A DNA stretch of 64,000 bases, taken from the NCBI GenBank assembly GCA_050084985.1, contig JBITNC010000001.1, positions 197,408,001 to 197,472,000 on the forward strand, read 5' to 3'. The notes beneath the pieces were generated by a model that was not told where the DNA came from, searched no databases, and saw only the letters and a program-made list of their open reading frames with translations. This stretch comes from Nageia nagi (taxonomy: Eukaryota; Pinophyta). How positions within the stretch are numbered: the first letter of the stretch is position 1; each line of letters begins with the position of its first letter. Of the stretch, positions 34,765 to 46,190 are shown piece by piece. The position numbers and the translations under genes were made by a program.

Positions 34765-35608
34765 TGTTGCAGTGAAAATAGAGCTAGAATGTAGAATAAC
34801 ATAAAATATAATTATTCTTAAATTTTCACTGAACTTCAAAGTATGTAAAATAGGTAAAAATATTGTAATTGTAAATTGATATTGATTTTTAGCTCAAACT
34901 ATAATTTGCCCTTAGAAGGGACTTTTACAAATGCCATTTGCCAAAATAAGGGTATTAGATCTTCATTATTTTTTGATTTGTTTGCTTCTCTCCTTAATAT
35001 GGACAACCTATAAATCCTACACATATGCAAAAGATAATAGCATCAAAGCATCTATGTATGACATGTATTAAATTGAAACTAGCATAAAAACAATAAAAGG
35101 TATGAGCTCATAAGATTTTGGTAGCATTACCCTACTCCAAAAATTTGGGTCCCTATTGCCTTGTTTTGGCTTGTATTTATAGATTTTGGGTGAGGTTTTC
35201 CAAGGCTGGTAAGGGGAAGTGAAAAGCCACCGTAGGTCATAACTAACCCCCTCTATCCACATCATCTTGGAAGGATGAGATGTTACAACTTTCTTTTATC
35301 ATTTTTGGTTTATGTTTGGCTGTTACAGAGTCACCGACGATTACTAGATAGATGCTGGTGATCATCCTAAAATGTCGATGATTGTTTTGGGTCGCTGGCG
35401 ATTGGTTTTCAATTTTTATAATAATATTAAGGTGATCACCAAATAGCTAATTTTTACTGAAAAAAGGTCATGTGACCATTCATTTTGCATGTACTCGATG
35501 AGAGATATCCAATAATATGGTTTTTTAAACCTATTTTATATTGTCTCAAAGAGTTATGATTATTTCAATATTTACTAGTTAAAAAAGGGACATTTTTAGG
35601 TGTCTACA
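34765..35608 (-). repeat. 5' LTR of the gypsy element
   Basis: Partner of 17730-18579. On the minus strand it runs from TGTAGACACC (35608) to ACTGCAACA (34765). The next bases (34764-34740, minus: TTCTAGCACTAGAAGGAGGG) occupy the primer-binding position; I cannot name the tRNA. The AGAGG target duplication follows at 35609-35613. Confidence 0.92.
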
Positions 35609-35613
35609 AGAGG

Positions 35614-35875
35614 AAAAAGAGATAAAGAATCACAAAGAAAAATATGTTTGAGAAACAAAAGCTTGAAATGGTTTATCATTTTAAGAAATTTGAGAATTTC
35701 ACAACCTTTCTTGCTCAAAGTAGTGTTAGTGATTGGATGGTATTAGATGATGCCAAATAAGACTTCTTTATCAAGCAATATGCAATTTTGCTTTTTTGTA
35801 AGTCTCTTATGCTAGATAAATTAGAGAAAAATGTAAAAATACCCTCAAATCTCTTAAAGATCATTTTGTAACTAA
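35614..35875 (+). pseudogene. Coding-like fragment at the gypsy insertion site
   Basis: The plus strand reads as plausible protein (KQKLEMVYHFKKFENFTTFL, SDWMVLDDAK, DFFIKQYAILLFCKSLMLDK) with few stops. It may join 17681-17729 (MEVIEREKDQL) across the gypsy insertion, in which case the target was a coding-like part of the copia leader. No family recognised. It lies about 500 bp before copia gag. Confidence 0.35.
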
Positions 35876-36371
35876 CCACTAACCATAAGAAAACTACAAA
35901 CTTGTATTGTGTGGTTTCTTTCCTTAATGGTTAAAATAATTGACAAAATGCTTAAGTTATTACAACTAAGTCTACAATAGTAAAAAGTGCACTAACCTAC
36001 AATTGATCAAACAATTACTAACCAAAAAATATAGTTTAGACTTCACTAACCTATTATGTTTTTTTTTTTACATACTAATCAATGTGAAATAAATTGCACT
36101 AACAATTACAATCTATTACTTGCATGAATTACAAATTACAAAATCTACAATTTGTATTTATTACAATTTGCAATTTGCTTACAATTTGCACATTCTACAA
36201 TTTGCAACATTGGGACAAGTGCTTGACAATTGCAATAATGTTGATTTACAATTGACCAATTGGTTTAACAATTAGATAAATTGAACTCTATCATAAAAAT
36301 TGACATTATTAGTGTAGATTACAATCTTACTTAAGTTATTTTTCTAAGAAAAATTCCTTTCTTGTAGAGAA
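35876..36371 (+). other. Copia leader with TACAATTTGCA repeats
   Basis: Untranslated DNA before gag. Between 36120 and 36210 the word TACAATTTGCA and variants recur six or so times. No gene is seen. Confidence 0.55.
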
Positions 36372-37195
36372 ATGGAATAATAACTCCAAAACACATCCTT
36401 GATGGCACCAACTTTGGTATGTGGGAACCAAGGATGAAAGAAAAAATTCAAGCACACAAGATTCAAAAAATTGTAAATGAGGAACAAGTTGCTCTAACTA
36501 AAGTAAAGACACTTGAAATCTACACAAATAAAAATGAGCAAGCCACTTCCATGATTTTTTGTGTAATTTTTTATGAGATTCATTTTTATGATAACAAGCT
36601 CCACTATTACCAAAGAAGAATGGGATCACCTCAAAAATATGTATCTTGGGTCCAAATTCACAAGGAAGTTCACTATACTTCAAATACTTTTCCAAATACA
36701 TTAAGGGGTGAAGAAAGTGCGGAAATCTACCTCACAAAGATAATGGAATTGAGAGCCCAACTTGTGGCTTATGGGTTCAATTGTATAATTTATGAGTTCA
36801 TGGTTTTCATCATTTTCCAAAGCCTTTCATCCATGTTTGGTCACTTTGTAACCATAATTAAAATATGGCTTGATGATGATGAGAAACTATTCTCCTTACA
36901 AAACCTTTCTAGGCTTCTCTTAAAATATGATGAAACCCTCAACAAAAAGATTATGGTGGTAACTCCAAAGGATCAAAACCTTGCTTTGGGAACAACCAAT
37001 AATCCTTTTAAGAAGAATTTTAAAAATCAAAAGAATTCTTCTAATGCTCCTTTCAAAAAAAAAAAAAAGAATGATGGGAACACTCAAAATGAAGATAAAA
37101 GTAAAATAAATAATTCCAAAGGCAAGGGCTAATTTGATGGGAATTGTAAATATTGTGGCATTTATGGTCACAACTAAAAATCTTGCTTCAAAAAA
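36372..37195 (+). pseudogene. Copia gag
   Basis: The reading begins around 36372 with LDGTNFGMWEPRMKEKIQAH, the usual plant copia gag lead (LDG.NF..W..RM), and continues in the open piece 36419-37132. It includes RGEESAEIYLTKIMELRAQL and LSRLLLKYDETLNKK, a Lys/Asn-rich stretch, and a zinc knuckle CKYCGIYGHN-KSCFKK (CX2CX4HX4C) with a TAA in place of one residue. A stop just before the knuckle (37131) separates it. Gag packages the RNA. The true start codon is unclear because the ATG at 36419 lies inside the motif. Confidence 0.85.
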
Positions 37196-37249
37196 TGAAA
37201 AATAAGCAAAAGACAAAGAAAAAGGAAACAACTCCAAAGGATAGAAGAA

Positions 37250-37560
37250 TAATCATTCCAAGAATAAAGTGTTTTTATTTGTGCTCTTTTCTCCATATGC
37301 CATTCCTACTCAAATGATTGAATTGTTGATACAAGATACATAAATCATATGTGTTTTGAGAAATATAAGTTTGAAACCTTTCATAAACATAAAAATGATT
37401 CAATAGTTATTGGGATAAATCAATGCTTTAATTCCATGGGATTGGAAGTTTAGTGATACATGGGAAATTGGTAGAATATGTGCCCCATATTTCCAAATAA
37501 AGAATGAAACTCTTATCCATCCTTCAAGTTGCAAAGAAAGCATACTCCTTTTAGTTTACT
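37250..37560 (+). pseudogene. Copia protease
   Basis: The plus strand gives IVDTRYINHMCFEKYKF, a worn form of the WI.DSGA..HM..... active-site region (DTR replaces DSG), and then VPHISK-RMKLLSI, matching the usual V..VP.L..NLLS. It lies between gag and integrase as in Ty1/copia. The loss of the DSG motif means it is inactive. Confidence 0.7.
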
Positions 37561-38420
37561 TCAAACTCTTGGATTATGAAGAAAGGTTTGGATACTTTGA
37601 TAAAAGGTTCAACTAAGAATTATCTTTACATAGTTGATGAGGAGCCTTTTAAAATGTGCTTAGTGATAAATGTTTTTCCTAAGGGTAACCATTTGCATCA
37701 AATATTTGACCACATAAACTATAGTAATATTTATCTTATGATAAATCAAAACCTTGTGCAAGGATTGTGAAAAATCTTACCTGCTATTGACCTATGTGAA
37801 AATTGCATCTTAGGAAAGATGTAAAGGTAAAAATTTAAAAAGGAAAAAACCACAAGGGAATCTCAAGTCCTCCAAATGATACATTCATATTTAATGGATC
37901 CATATCAATCCATATCACTTGGAGGTGAATATTATGTTTTCACCTTTGTATATGACCTTAGTAGAATGATATTTATATATCTACTTTGGCATAAAGATAA
38001 AATATTTGAGATATTCAAACAATTGAAATCCTTGGTTCAAATTTAAATAAATTTAAGTATCAAAATGTTAAGGTCATATAATGGGGATGAGTAAATTATA
38101 AATAAATTCAATTAATTTTATGCAAGGCATGGGATCAAAAGGTAATTCTCTAATCCTTATACTTCATAACAGAATGGAGTTAGAGAAAGGAAGAATAGAA
38201 CTATAATAGAAATGCCTAGGTGCATGTTGGGAAATATTTCTAAGTTTTTATGGAGATAATTTATGAGTATTTCTATCTACACCTTGAATATATGTACAAC
38301 CAAGGTCCTCCAAGGTAAATATCCTAATGAAGTATGTATAGGAAAGAAACCTAATATTTATCACCTAAAGATTTTTGGTTGTGAAGCTTTTTCTTACATA
38401 GTTTTATAAAAATGTAAGAA
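37561..38420 (+). pseudogene. Copia integrase
   Basis: The zinc-binding HHCC part reads LHQIFDHINYSNIYLM then LCENCILGKM (37695-37825). The core follows: EYYVFTFVYDLSRMIFIYLL, a RSYNGDE segment in place of RSDNG.E, and SNPYTSQNGVRERKNRTIIE (38150-38200). The start of the next protein region (PNEVCIGKKPNIYHLKIFGC) is well conserved. Four or more stops are present. Position before RT identifies Ty1/copia order. Confidence 0.85.
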
Positions 38421-38429
38421 GATATATGA

Positions 38430-39569
38430 AAAATAAAAAAAGTGCATATTTATGCGTTATGATAGCCAACATAAATGCTATAGACTCTATTCTCCTTTTT
38501 AAAAGGAAATATTTATTTCAAGGAATTTCAAGTTCATTGAAAATCCTAATGATTCCTCTTCAAGTAAAGTGTTTGAAGACTCTTCTCCAAAAAGGCGTAA
38601 GTGGTTGGAGCACACATAAAATGAGTCACCTAAAGCGCAAAATTATATATATAAAAGGATCACTAGAAGTATGAATTTGAATAATTCTCTTCTTACCAAA
38701 ATTGAAATCCAAAATGAACCTTCAAACTTTAAGGAAGCTCTTCTTCATTCTTGTTGGATGGAAGCCATGAAATTATAATTTGATGCTCTCATAAAACTAT
38801 AACTTGGGAATTAGTTCTATATCCAATTAAGAAGAATGTAATTGAAAATAAATGGGTTTACAAGATTAAGTATTACTTAAATGATGAAGTTGAGAAATAT
38901 AAGGCAAGGTTGGTGGCTAAGGGTTTTTCTCAAAAATATGAAGCTGATTGTTAGGAAACATCTACTCTAATTGCAAAAATATTTACTAATAGAATAATAT
39001 TTTTCCTTTCAATAGATATGGTTTGAAATATTTTCCAACTTGATGCAAAGAGTATTTTTCTCAATGGTGACTTAGATGTTGAAATCTACATGATTTATTT
39101 TGAAAGGTTTTTTGTATCAAAAAAAGAGTAACATGTTTGTAAGCTAAAGAAGTCCTTATATGGACTTAAGCAAGCACCTAAAGCTTGGTATGCAAAACTT
39201 TTAGGATACTTTAAAGCTATTGGTTTCTACAAGTGCTATACAAATATAAATCTCTATGTTTTTAAGGATGGAAAAGACTTGATCTTGATCCTTCTCTATG
39301 TGGATGATATTTTGATTTCAAGAAATAATATAGTAATTATCAATGGATGCATATCAAAAATCAAGTCAGAATATGAGATGAATGACCTTGTTTTATTGCA
39401 TTACTACCTTGGTATGAAAGTTTATCAACATATGGATTATACTTATCTTATTCAACATATATACATATTAGATATTATAAAAAAGTTTGTAATGGAAGAG
39501 TGTAATCCTATGTCCTTCCTAGTTTCTCTTGAAATCAAGTTAGAGATCAACTCTGACTCTCAATTATAA
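38430..39569 (+). pseudogene. Copia reverse transcriptase
   Basis: Readable RT blocks: NKWVYKIKYYLNDEVEKYKA and RLVAKGFSQKYE (38850-38945), FLNGDLDVEIYM (39060), LKKSLYGLKQAPKAWYAKLL (39140-39205), and the catalytic LLYVDDILISRNN at 39291-39330 within the open piece 39279-39569, which ends YYLGMKVYQHMDYTYLIQ and on. The YVDD pair is intact. Upstream parts have stops and at least one frame change. Synthesises element cDNA. Confidence 0.9.
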
Positions 39570-40240
39570 TATGGTACAAATGATATCCATCTTATTGGTA
39601 GTTTTCTTTATTTGATTGTCTCTATGCTAGATATTACCTATGTAGTTAATCTGATGGAAAGGTTTATGTTGAAACATTATATTGAACATCTCATTACAAC
39701 TAAGAAAATCTTGAGGTATATTATTAGAACTAGGGATCTTGCCTTATAATATACCAAGCTACCAATATCCTTTATATTTTCAAGGTTCTCATATTTTGAC
39801 TATAGGGGAACAAAGATGATAAGAAATCTACTTCTTAAATGTTCATCATTGGTTCAGGTGCTATCTCTTGATCTTGTAAGAAGCATCATATTGTTAATCT
39901 ATCTACCATTGAAGTAAAATATAGAGCTTTGATAGTTGCATCCAAGGATTCTATTTGGACCAAGAATATTTTGAAGGAAATTAGGTATAAATACTTAATT
40001 TCATCTAAGATTTTATTATATTACCAATCATCCATTGCTTTAGCCAAGAAAACTATCTATCATAAAATAATAAAGTATGTTAATATCCAAGTATATTTTA
40101 TCAAGGGGAAAGTTCTAAATGGCACACTATAACTTCAATATCATTCATATAATTTAAAATCCATTGATTTATTTACCAAACCCATTCCAAAATATTTATT
40201 CTATAATATTAAGGAGTCTCTTAGGTTAGTGAATTTTCTC
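39570..40240 (+). pseudogene. Copia RNase H
   Basis: Plus-strand reading continues from RT: SFLYLIVSMLDITYVVNLM (the usual G.L.YL..TRPDI.Y.V), then ILRYIIRTRDLAL (LRYLKGT...G), later STIEVKYRAL-like text near 39905 and the IVASKDSIWTKNILKEI and INVQVYFIKGK-like pieces (39929-40110). Many stops and frame changes. The final LPNPFQNI resembles the D.FTK.L end of copia polyproteins. Confidence 0.7.
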
Positions 40241-41099
40241 TCAATGGTGAGTGAAGTATGAATTCTTGTTTGAATTCATGTCTATGATGATAACTTCATA
40301 CTTGGGAGGATTTTATTATTGTATAATGTTGATCTTTGTGTGTGCACTTTAAATAATATTATGGAATTTATGTTTACTATTTATTTATCCATGTGTGATG
40401 AAATTATTTATGCATTACATATGTTACCATATTGATGAATATGTATTTGTGCACTACTATACTTAGTTATCCATGTGTGAGGAATTTGTTTGTGCACTAA
40501 TTATGTTGTCATTTTGATGAATGTTTATATATGCATATTTGCTTAGTTAAACACATGTGAGCGATTGGTATATGAATTTTTGGACATAAGTTATCATATT
40601 TATATCATGATTAATGGTCAACATATATTTTTTGTATACAATAGGTGACTATATGCTTGCTTGCCATGTTTATGATGATTTATAGTGCATCATTTGATAA
40701 GTTTGTGGATGGAAGTATTTGATTTATTTACCATATGTTGAAATGAATGTATATATAATGCATCTAACCAATATTGTTCATGAGTTACTTATAACTTACA
40801 TGTTTCTTCTTGAGATTGAAGGTTACATACTTATGGTATGCAATCTCATGTAGGATCATCATGTCAACATGTTATTGAATGGTTACTACTTGTACATTGA
40901 AACCATTTTTGATTAATGGTTATTGTATTATAAACCATTTGTTCAAATGGTTAAGTAGTTGAGTCTTGTTTAGGTTTTTGAACTATCTAAATTCTATTAC
41001 TTCTCAAGTTGTCAAGTTCTCATCTCCAATTGTATTTTCTATAGAGGATAACTCTTACATTATTTTTTCTTACTTCCCCAATATTGCATTAAGGGAGAG
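40241..41099 (+). other. Copia 3' untranslated region and polypurine tract
   Basis: No gene is seen. The end of this stretch, AAGGGAGAG (41091-41099), is the polypurine tract directly before the 3' LTR start TGTTAGAAAA. A repeated phrase (ATCCATGTGTGATGAA / TATCCATGTGTGAGGAA, 40387 and 40471) is present. Confidence 0.65.
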
Positions 41100-41588
41100 T
41101 GTTAGAAAAAATAATGAATTATTGTATAAACTATTATTTATATAGTAACTAAAGAATAATATCTCTTCTATTTATGTTACTCACTATTTAATCCACTTAA
41201 TACTTAAGAGTATTTCCAAATATTTTTAAGTATTTATAGAATTAAATATTTTGAGACTTGTCCTATACTCAAGCTCATGGGAATCTCATGGGCATACACA
41301 CCCATGGGTATGCACATACCATGTACATGATTTCTCTTATTATAAATAGATGGCTTCCCTTAAGCATTATACACACTTGTAGAAAGCATTCTTATGCTAC
41401 TAGTTTGTAGAGAGTTTGTAAGAGTGTTCTTGATAAGTAATAGAGCTAAGATCTAAAGTGGGATACTCCTATATTGAGAGGAACCACTATACATGCTTGA
41501 ATCTACTTTGTGTTATTACTCTTGAGTTCTAGTTTAGGGAAGATTTATTCAATAAGATCTTGGGTAAAGAGTATTCTAGCTTCTTTCA
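41100..41588 (+). repeat. 3' LTR of the copia element
   Basis: It begins TGTTAGAAAAAATAATG and ends CTAGCTTCTTTCA. It is better preserved at its ends than the 5' copy. It includes a TATAAATAGATGG promoter-like word (41341-41353), matched by TATAAGTAGAGGG in the 5' LTR near 15329. Confidence 0.88.
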
Positions 41589-42889
41589 TAAGAACTACAT
41601 CAACAAGAAGTATTAGAGTTAATATCTTTTTGTGATGGAATGATATTAATAATGATCCTTAATGTCTAACACCCTACAAGCATAAAATATTACTAGGGAA
41701 CTTTAATCACTAAGTCCTTAAGACATCAAAGACAAGCTAATAAGGATAAACCCCATCTTAACTTGTAGTGTAAGCCCCTTAGTCCCAAGTTAATGGGATG
41801 ATAAAAAGATAAAACATGCCTAAATATAAGATGATATGCTATGCTATGCAAAATGATTATTTTTAGTTTTTTTAGTGATACAATTATACATAAAATGCAA
41901 GGTAATATAATTTTTTATGCTAAATGATATGCATGCTAGTAATTTTATGCTGAATACTTATGCATGTTACTAATTTTATGCTATATGATTATGCTTGTTA
42001 TAGATCTATGTTGTATGCTAATGCTAAATGCTCAAATGTTGAATAAAATGATAAAATCCTAAATGATCTAAACCCTAGCATGAGTTTATATTACCATGTA
42101 ATATACATTAAAAAAAAATTCAAAATAGACTAAAACCTTATCAAAATAATAAAAATACCCTCATATGCTCATGATGGTTTCTCAAGGACTCAAGGGACAT
42201 GACACGTAATTCAAAATAGACTAATGGTTTTAGGTTCTTCTTAGGATGATGGCAGCTCAAAAGTAATGTTTTGGATAACAACATAGCTAGGGTTTCAAAA
42301 TGAATTCAAAAGATGACCTAATGAGATGAAATTTGGTTTTTATGCTTTTATATTTTTGACTAACTGACAAGTTAGGGTTTTAAACTTGATTGGCTAATTG
42401 AATGATTGATGGAAAAACCTATGATTATGCTGATGTGCTTGACTATTTTGACTGATTTTGACCATGTATGACCAATTTTTAATAGATTTACTAATGTTTA
42501 AATATTATTACTTATTATATTTTGGCTTTTTTGGTATTTATACTCAAATATTTATGTTTTACTACAACCATGCATTTTATAGGTATCTATAGATGCCACT
42601 TTTTGATATGGTTCTTGCAAGTATGCAAGGCTTAACAAAAAAATAAGTTAGTTGATGATGTTGATGAAAGATAAAAGATAAAACAAGTGAATTTGATCAA
42701 TGTTATGATGGTGATGATGATCCATGATGTACCATAAATGTTCAATGTTATTTTATTGACAAGGATCATAGATGGGTGTAGGCCTGAAAACCTACCTCAT
42801 GTTGGGAGATAAGTGCTAAATGATCTCAAAGAAATGGTCAATTCTAAATGATCTAGTTTATGAAAATATGCTATTATATTTCACTTATT
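41589..42889. other. No gene seen
   Basis: AT-rich decayed DNA to the right of the copia element. Weak repeats of the type ATGCTAATTTTATGCT occur at 41920-42010. No coding motif. Confidence 0.5.
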
Positions 42890-43057
42890 ACAAGTTATGC
42901 TCAATGAAATGATCATGTTAACTTTTCCCCAAGTAATGGTAGATAAAGTGACAATGTTATCCTTGCCCCCTATTGAATGTATTGCAAGGAATATAATCCT
43001 AATTATTATCTTTCCCCATGTTGAATAGATCACAAATGAGATAATGCTAATGACTAC
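42890..43057. repeat. Minisatellite, left part (split by insertion)
   Basis: Units of about 50 bp with a core like TTATCTTTCCCCATGTTGAATAGATCACAA. The same units resume at 50289-50440, so one array was cut by the element 43058-50288. Confidence 0.75.
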
Positions 43058-43825
43058 TATTGACACCTAAAAGTGGTCCCCTTAACACAATCTCACTTAG
43101 GTGTGACTTTACATACATGTTTAATCATATTTTAATCATAATTTACATTTATTATCACATATTTCTCAGGTTGTGTTCTTATTTTTATATTAGGTATACC
43201 AAGACAACTTCAACAAATATTCAAGGGGTCAAATGGTGATATCATTCTTGATATAAATGTAAGCATCTCTAACCTAGAAAAAGCATATCAAGATTTAATA
43301 TCGATAGTCGACACCCTACTCTTGGGTGTTTCTAAATACCTCCTATTGAGATAAGAATCTTGTTATCACTTGAGAAAATATTTGTTGTCCACTTATACAA
43401 TCATATGCTTAGTTCAACTTGTCATCATCACTATTATCATCAATCCTTATTGGCAAACCTCATTCCTTAGGAATGTTTGCACCCATATTGATATTCGCAC
43501 TCATGCTAGTGTTTCTTATACAATTGACCTTGGGGTTCATGTAGTAAGGTCACTTCTCTTCAACAAGTTCATCTATCATATCCTTAAGTTCAACATAGGT
43601 AAATATATATAGGTATTTATTTTTCACTTGATTCCTTTCTCTTTAGTGCATGTAGCTCATTTTACATCTTAACATCAATGTAATTTTGTTACTACAATTT
43701 TATATTCTCTTATTCATGTATGTTTATTTGAGTTAATTAGCTTAGATAAATTATACAATAAATATTTATGTATATTTAGTTCATTTAGAATAAAACCCTA
43801 GATGATACTAAAATACATATCAACA
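43058..43825 (+). repeat. 5' LTR of the gag-only element
   Basis: Begins TATTGACACCTAAAAGTGGT, ends ATATCAACA. Aligned along its length with 49476-50288, including ATGGTGATATCAT, CTACTCTTGGGTGTTTCTAA and CTTGATTCCTTTCTCTTTAGT. It is about 45 bp shorter. Confidence 0.88.
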
Positions 43826-44565
43826 TATTGGTGCCCACCTTTCATAGTATATCCATATTCTAATTAGGATTGGAAAAGTGTTGCTCTAACCTACTCCAAA
43901 TTTTTAATTTTAGAGCATCATATTTTCTATGAAATTTCTCATAAGAAGCCCTAGCTTTTGTTGGCTCTTTATTTGTCTTAATTTTCTACAAAATTAGGAA
44001 ACCCTATTGCTTTTAAATTATTAAATATTTGGTGGTATTTTTTATTTTATGGAATTTTGTTTTTGAGCTAAACCCTAGATTTTGAGTGTAATTTTTGAAT
44101 AATTGATGGCTCTTTATGCCTTAGAGTTTTACCTAAACCCTAGATATTCATGGTAGGAAAATTTTAAAAGGTAAAATTGGGTTTATTTGCTTACATTTTC
44201 ATGCTATTTTGAGTCAAAAGAAATTTTTATGTAATTTTATTTTTGCATTAAACCTTTGATTTTGAAGTTTATTTTGGTCAACTTGGTGAGTTTTTGCATC
44301 ACAAAATTTTACCCCATCCATATATAAATATTATTGGGATATATTGGTGATTTTTGAAAATCATATTTTGGATATAATGGATGACCAATGCTCCATTAAT
44401 GAATTATGTAAAATGCTATTTGTTTCATTAATCACATTATCTTGAATAATATATCCCACATGTATGTCATGCTTTATCATGTCATTTTTTGCCCTATGTA
44501 CTATCATACTAATGTGTGTAACATGAATAACATTATTTATTATCTTATACACCATATTATATACT

Positions 44566-45245
44566 ATGTTTGATCATTTTTATATGCATAATACAAATTT
44601 AAAAGATGGGAAGCTTCATGAGGTAAGTAACATACCTACAAAATTTTTGAATGATGATGTTGCTCATAATGTTGGTGAAAAAAATATTGATTTGGGTAAT
44701 GATCATATTATTTCTTTAGAAAAAAATACTAGTATTTTTTATATTAATTATGATATGACTATTGTTAATGCTTCCATTAGTAATGTTGATACTCAAACTA
44801 ATGATAATGATAGTCAAGATTCTATGATTGATGATACTTCTTTGAATGATACTAGTCATGATGATATGTTTATCACTATTGATGCTAATATTACAACTAA
44901 AGATGCTTTATATGATCTTGTTATGTGTAATACACTCCAGCATCCATGCTCATCTCAATGTTCACACCCATCTCAACTTTCACGTTCACATTCTAAAGAA
45001 TATTGCACTTCTTGTTCTAACAATGATATTTCTATGAGTGATATAAACATGAATATTTTAATAATTTACCAATGAATCCTACATAAATGTTTAAATATTG
45101 CTTTGAAAAGGGTTTGATAAAATTTAAATATGGAAAAGTATATGATCAAACCAAAATAAAACCTAGTTAGTATAAAGAGAATCATTTTTTCTTGTATCAT
45201 AGAGCCAAAGGTCATTCAACTGATGGATGTATTAGCATGAAACAA
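44566..45245 (+). pseudogene. Gag remains of the gag-only element
   Basis: The open piece 44566-45075 (169 codons) is rich in Asp, Asn, Ser and Thr (ASISNVDTQTNDNDSQ, DDTSLNDTSHDD). It is followed in another reading by YHRAKGHSTDGCISMKQ (about 45200), the zinc-like YHR..GH.T..C..LK element of plant gypsy gag. No capsid motif was identified. The Asp/Asn-rich part may be a linker rather than capsid. Confidence 0.6.
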
Positions 45246-45699
45246 AATTGAATAAACTCTTAGAAAGTGGACAAATTACTTGTTACAATAATTAAATTTT
45301 TGTTGAAGATAAATATTCTTGTACCAATGATATAGACAATGAGGATATTGAAAATGCTAGTGATGATATTTCTATTGATACTAATGCTACTAATGAGTCT
45401 ATTGAAGTTGATATGGAACTAAAAGAGTCACTAGTACAAAGATTCATATTTTATGAAAGATAAGAAATGATGCATTTGATAATGTAAAACAAGATAAATT
45501 TATCATCTATCATCGACAAGATATAAGAAATATTTGGAGGAAAAGTGACATTTGTGATTGGTTAGATAATACTTCAATAATTGATAAATAAGGTACCTAA
45601 TGTTACATAAACCTTTTTTTTGTGTGTTACATATAGATTAGGTATGCATTATCATATAGGCTAAGAATGCATTTTCATATCAGATATATTACATTACAT

Positions 45700-46190
45700 A
45701 TTATATCTTGTTTGGTGTTCTTACCCTTTGTAGGTTGGGTGTATAATTAACCTTCATTTATCTTTATTTTCCCCTTTGTAGGTTGGGGGCATAATTAACC
45801 TTCATTTATCTTTCTTTTTCCCTTTGTAGGTTGGGAGCATAATTAAAGTTCATTTGTGTTCTTTTCCCCATTGTAGGTTGAGGGCATAATTAACCTTAAT
45901 TTATGTTCTTTTTCCCTTTATAGTTTGGGGGCATAATTAACCTTCATTTGTGTTCTTCTCCCCCTTTATAGGTTGGGGGCATAATTAACCTTCATTTGTG
46001 TTCTTTTTCCCTTTGTAGGTTGGGGGCATAATTAACCTTCATTTGAGTTATTTTTTCCTTATTAGTTTGGGCATATAATTAACCTTCATTTGTGTTCTTT
46101 TCCCCTTTGTTGGTTGTAGGCATATTTAACCTTCACTTAGGTCATTTTACCCTTTTATGGTTGGGGAAAAATTAATCATCAGTTTGTTAT
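45700..46190. repeat. Tandem array, about ten units of 48 bp
   Basis: The unit core is GTAGGTTGGGGGCATAATTA followed by ACCTTCATTTGTGTTC and a T/C-rich part. Units vary by a few bases; the last ones are more degenerate. It lies inside the element, 3' of gag and about 3.3 kb from the 3' LTR. Confidence 0.93.

Larger units (their letters stand above)
17730..35608 (-). mobile_element. Tat-type Ty3/gypsy retrotransposon nested in copia
   Basis: LTRs at 17730-18579 and 34765-35608 are nearly the same, and the target duplication AGAGG is perfect (17725-17729 and 35609-35613). On the minus strand the order is 5' LTR, primer site, leader, gag, protease, RT, RNase H, a second RNase H, integrase, an extra ORF, polypurine tract, 3' LTR. 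Integrase after RNase H makes it Ty3/gypsy, and the second RNase H is a hallmark of the Tat lineage (Ogre and relatives). An antisense plant mobile domain gene lies between integrase and the 3' LTR. All frames carry stops, so it is dead, but it is younger than its copia host. Confidence 0.93.
15085..41588 (+). mobile_element. Ty1/copia LTR retrotransposon, split by a nested gypsy element
   Basis: Two related LTRs of about 490 bp (15085-15575, 41100-41588) in the same orientation enclose a copia-order pol (gag, protease, integrase, RT, RNase H) at 36.4-40.2 kb. A 17.9-kb Ty3/gypsy element sits inside at 17730-35608; without it the copia element is about 8.6 kb. The left internal part (15576-17729) also carries an AT microsatellite, a GC-rich insert and a SINE-like insertion. 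The two copia LTRs are visibly more diverged than the nested gypsy LTRs, in agreement with the insertion order. I could not define a clean target duplication. Confidence 0.85.

Noticed and set aside
36920-37237. Hydrophobic minus-strand ORF resembling a membrane protein
   Set aside because: Shadow of the Lys/Asn-rich end of copia gag, where AAA/AAT codons read as Phe/Ile on the other strand.
45700-46190. CRISPR-like array
   Set aside because: Units are directly adjacent with no unique spacers, inside a plant retroelement; this is a minisatellite.
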